Of a stretch of DNA of 7,477 bases, positions 5,996 to 7,477 are shown piece after piece. Below the pieces are notes generated by a model. The model searched no databases. It was not told the origin of the DNA and saw only the letters and a list, made by a program, of their open reading frames with translations. The position numbers and the translations under genes are program-made. This stretch comes from Alphaproteobacteria bacterium. Its GTDB lineage: Bacteria > Pseudomonadota > Alphaproteobacteria > Rhizobiales > Rhizobiaceae. The number at the start of each line of letters is the position of its first letter. Position 1 is the stretch's first letter. Where the stretch lies: assembly GCA_017308345.1 (NCBI GenBank), contig JAFKFE010000226.1, positions 502 through 7,978 of the forward strand. The letters run 5' to 3'.

Positions 5996-6205
5996 ATGAA
6001 GAAGTCCCCCCTCGCCGCACTCGGGCTGGCCCTGGCCCTGGCACTCACCATGCCGATCCTCGGTGCCACGGGCGCCGATGCGGCTCCGATGAAAAAGCAC
6101 CCCCATCATCATCACTATCACCATTATCATCACCACCATCGCCACTATCACCACCATCATTATCGCCATCACCACCACAAGAAGATGGCTCCGAAGAAGG
6201 CCTGA
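5996..6205 (+). CDS. Small secreted histidine-rich peptide, probable periplasmic metal binder
   Basis: 69 residues. Residues 1-29 are a clear Sec signal peptide: KK, then LAALGLALALALTMPILGA, with a likely cut after ADA (29). The mature part, about 40 residues, has 20 histidines, 4 tyrosines and a Lys/Arg-rich frame. Four HHHH blocks at 37-40, 45-48, 52-55 and 58-61 are separated by YHHY, RHY and YR. It has no cysteine, Asp or Glu after the cut, so the ligand set is imidazole only; such peptides bind Ni, Zn, Co or Cu and usually act as buffers or chaperones for metals, but no metal gene is next to it. The ATG at 5996 follows AGAGGAAA by 8 bases. The His codons mix CAT and CAC, so the run is selected protein rather than a simple DNA repeat. 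The antisense frame is not a gene. Function inferred from composition only. Confidence 0.85.
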   Translation: MKKSPLAALGLALALALTMPILGATGADAAPMKKHPHHHHYHHYHHHHRHYHHHHYRHHHHKKMAPKKA

Positions 6206-6218
6206 TCCTTCCGTCTTG

Positions 6219-6270
6219 CCGATGGGAAGGCAGGCCTTCGCTGTTTCAAGCGCACCGGCTTTCCCATCGG
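6219..6270 (+). terminator. Long stem-loop after the His-rich peptide gene, probable terminator or mRNA 3' end
   Basis: CCGATGGGAA (6219-6228) pairs perfectly with TTCCCATCGG (6261-6270), extended by a G-U and two G-C pairs to 13 pairs. A small inner hairpin, CGCT/AGCG (6239-6242 / 6249-6252), sits in the loop. It begins 13 bases past the stop codon. The following AGTTCTTCTGATT is T-rich but not a clean T-run, so termination efficiency is uncertain. Confidence 0.55.
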
Positions 6271-6284
6271 AGTTCTTCTGATTA

Positions 6285-6300
6285 AGCATCCGGTGATGCT
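6285..6300. repeat. Small inverted repeat just upstream of the ATP-grasp gene
   Basis: AGCATC (6285-6290) and GATGCT (6295-6300) form a perfect 6-bp stem with a CGGT loop, 21 bases before the ATP-grasp start. It might be an operator half-site pair or a leader hairpin; nothing decides between them. The 6206-6321 gap holds otherwise only the terminator-like stem-loop. Confidence 0.35.
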
Positions 6301-6321
6301 GAACCGCGCTCCGGACTTTGC

Positions 6322-7335
6322 ATGATGGGAACCTGTGCCGACCTGCCGGCGAGACACCGCTGGGTGCTGATGGCCGCGCGCATTGTGTTGACGCTTCGCC
6401 ATCCGGCTCTTGTTACCCGCTTCGCCATGAGGCTCGGCTATCTGCCGAATCCCGCCGCCCCGTCGCGCTACAACGAACTGATGCTGTGGCGGAAGATCGT
6501 CGACCGCAATCCGCTGTTCGTGACGCTGACCGACAAGCTGGCGGCAAAAGCCTATATCCGCGCTGCCTGCCCTGAGTTGCCGATACCCGAAACACTATGG
6601 TCCGGCCGACACCCTGAAGACCTCCCGGTGGACCTGTTGTCCGGCGGCGTTGTCGTGAAGCCGAACCACGGCTGCGCGATGAACATCTTCGTCTCGGAAG
6701 GTCGCCCCGAGAGGGCGGAAATCATCCGCAAGGCCAGGCGATGGCTCGACAAACCTTACGGGCGGCGCAATGGCGAATGGGCCTACTGGCTGATCGATCG
6801 CGCGCTCTTCGTCGAAGAGCGGCTTGATCTCGCAAGCGGATCGGTCGCCACCGACATCAAGGTTCATGTCTGCAGCGGCATCGTCAGCCACGTCTGGGCC
6901 GAGGACAAGCCTGCCGAACGATCGCATCTGTTCGATGGTCAGGGCATGCCGCTGCCTGGCCGCGACCCGGACTATCCGCGCGAGGATCAGGCACTGCCGC
7001 TAACCTCCAGGCTGCTCGACTTCGTTCGACAGGCCATAGCACTGGCGCCAAGGATCGCCGGCGGTCTCGACCATGTCAGGGTGGATTTTCTGGTCACGGA
7101 CAAAGGTCTCCACGCCGGCGAGATATGCATCTATACCGCCGCCGGCTATGGCACCTGGACCAATCCCGCAATCGCCGACCGGCTGGCACGGCTGTGGCGG
7201 CTCGAAGACTCGGCCTATCTCAAGCGACGCCATCGCGGCATGAGCCGCCTCTATGCCGCGGCGCTCCGCGCGAGGTGCTCGATGCAAGGCGCGAACAAGG
7301 TTCGCGACCAAATGCGGACACCGCCACCCGAATAA
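6322..7335 (+). CDS. ATP-grasp fold protein of the TupA (teichuronopeptide-biosynthesis-like) family
   Basis: 337 residues, cytosolic, no signal peptide. The family pattern is clear: RYNELMLWRKIVDRNPLF then TDKLAAKAYIR (70-80), the nucleotide-binding strand VVVKPNHG (110-117, with K113 as the ATP-contacting lysine), FVEERL (163-168), DIKVHVCSG (178-186), and the metal-binding end LDHVRVDFLVTDKGLHAGEI (249-268) followed by YTAAGYGTW. ATP-grasp enzymes join a carboxylate to an amine or similar group via an acyl phosphate; the named TupA homologue is linked to cell-wall polymer synthesis in Bacillus, and relatives often sit in polysaccharide loci. Here it is alone. HGC-A (117-119) stands where HGSG is common in the family, a small oddity in the phosphate-contact loop. 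Start at 6322 has only GGA as a ribosome-binding site; the Met at 6370 is an alternative that loses nothing recognisable. Acceptor unknown. Confidence 0.85.
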   Translation: MMGTCADLPARHRWVLMAARIVLTLRHPALVTRFAMRLGYLPNPAAPSRYNELMLWRKIVDRNPLFVTLTDKLAAKAYIRAACPELPIPETLWSGRHPEDLPVDLLSGGVVVKPNHGCAMNIFVSEGRPERAEIIRKARRWLDKPYGRRNGEWAYWLIDRALFVEERLDLASGSVATDIKVHVCSGIVSHVWAEDKPAERSHLFDGQGMPLPGRDPDYPREDQALPLTSRLLDFVRQAIALAPRIAGGLDHVRVDFLVTDKGLHAGEICIYTAAGYGTWTNPAIADRLARLWRLEDSAYLKRRHRGMSRLYAAALRARCSMQGANKVRDQMRTPPPE

Positions 7336-7463
7336 AAAACGCGCGACATATGAACCTTCCTATCGGGACCGACACTAAGCGGTCATGGGCGCCGCCAAGG
7401 CGCTCTTCAACCCGCGGGACGCCAGCATGGCGATCCCTTCAACCAATGGAAGGAAATGCTCAA
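7336..7463. other. Intergenic region after the ATP-grasp gene
   Basis: It has a weak inverted repeat, GACCG (7367-7371) and CGGTC (7380-7384), but no T-run, so no convincing terminator. It ends in a good ribosome-binding site. A frame from an ATG at 7385 is open to the edge but has no ribosome-binding site and is too short to judge. Confidence 0.35.
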
Positions 7464-7477
7464 ATGACCAACTTCAA
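7464..7477 (+). CDS. Start of a further gene, cut by the right edge
   Basis: An ATG at 7464 follows the strong purine tract GGAAGGAAA (7448-7456) by the usual distance, and the first residues read MTNF before the window ends. Four codons are too few to identify a product. A competing ATG at 7456 stops after three codons (ATG CTC AAA TGA), and the in-frame ATG at 7350 would add 38 residues of poor protein-like content, so 7464 is the best start. Confidence 0.5.

Noticed and set aside
6101..6180. The CAT/CAC-rich stretch as a CRISPR or satellite repeat
   Set aside because: No regular spacer or unit length; it encodes His blocks with mixed codons.
5879..6289. 136-codon minus-strand frame over the His-rich gene, with a run of Met/Val that looks like a membrane segment
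   Set aside because: The hydrophobic run (VVMAIMMVVIVAMVVM) is simply the reverse complement of His codons.

Overview
The window looks like chromosomal DNA from an alphaproteobacterium of the Rhizobiales, most likely a Mesorhizobium-like Phyllobacteriaceae member. This rests on the high GC content, strong third-position GC bias (which leaves long empty antisense frames open), and protein families I recognise as common in that group. It is inference from protein character, not a database match.

Left part, minus strand (1-3677): a tightly packed operon read right to left. It starts with a 442-residue NAD(P)-binding, SAF-domain oxidoreductase of the 'predicted homoserine dehydrogenase' type, the superfamily that includes the Brucella DRL enzyme (DXP reductoisomerase-like). 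Next come the alpha and beta subunits of a thiamine-diphosphate-dependent 2-oxo-acid (pyruvate/acetoin-type) dehydrogenase E1, then the lipoyl domain of the E2 acyltransferase, cut by the window edge. Spacings are 2 bp, a 1-bp TGATG overlap, and 3 bp, so the genes should be co-transcribed and translationally coupled. A 31-bp imperfect palindrome next to a TTGACA box upstream of the first gene is a good operator candidate. Together the genes suggest an inducible catabolic or carbon-handling pathway that joins an NAD(P)-linked oxidoreductase to a TPP/lipoate complex; the substrate cannot be read from the sequence.

Middle, minus strand (3938-4845): a YbaK/EbsC-family aminoacyl-tRNA editing protein and, upstream, a small XRE-type helix-turn-helix regulator. 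A clear Rho-independent terminator lies between them, so they are separate transcription units.

Right part, plus strand (5144-7477): a secreted protein made of two related beta-rich repeats (DUF5666-like); a tiny secreted histidine-rich peptide (20 His in a mature part of about 40 residues), with stem-loops in its leader and a long stem-loop after it; an ATP-grasp protein of the TupA type; and, at the right edge, a well-formed ribosome-binding site and ATG that probably open another gene. The large non-coding stretches are 3678-3937, 4397-4578, 4846-5143, 5753-5995, 6206-6321 and 7336-7463; what each holds is noted below. I see no tRNA, rRNA, CRISPR array, transposase or phage gene.
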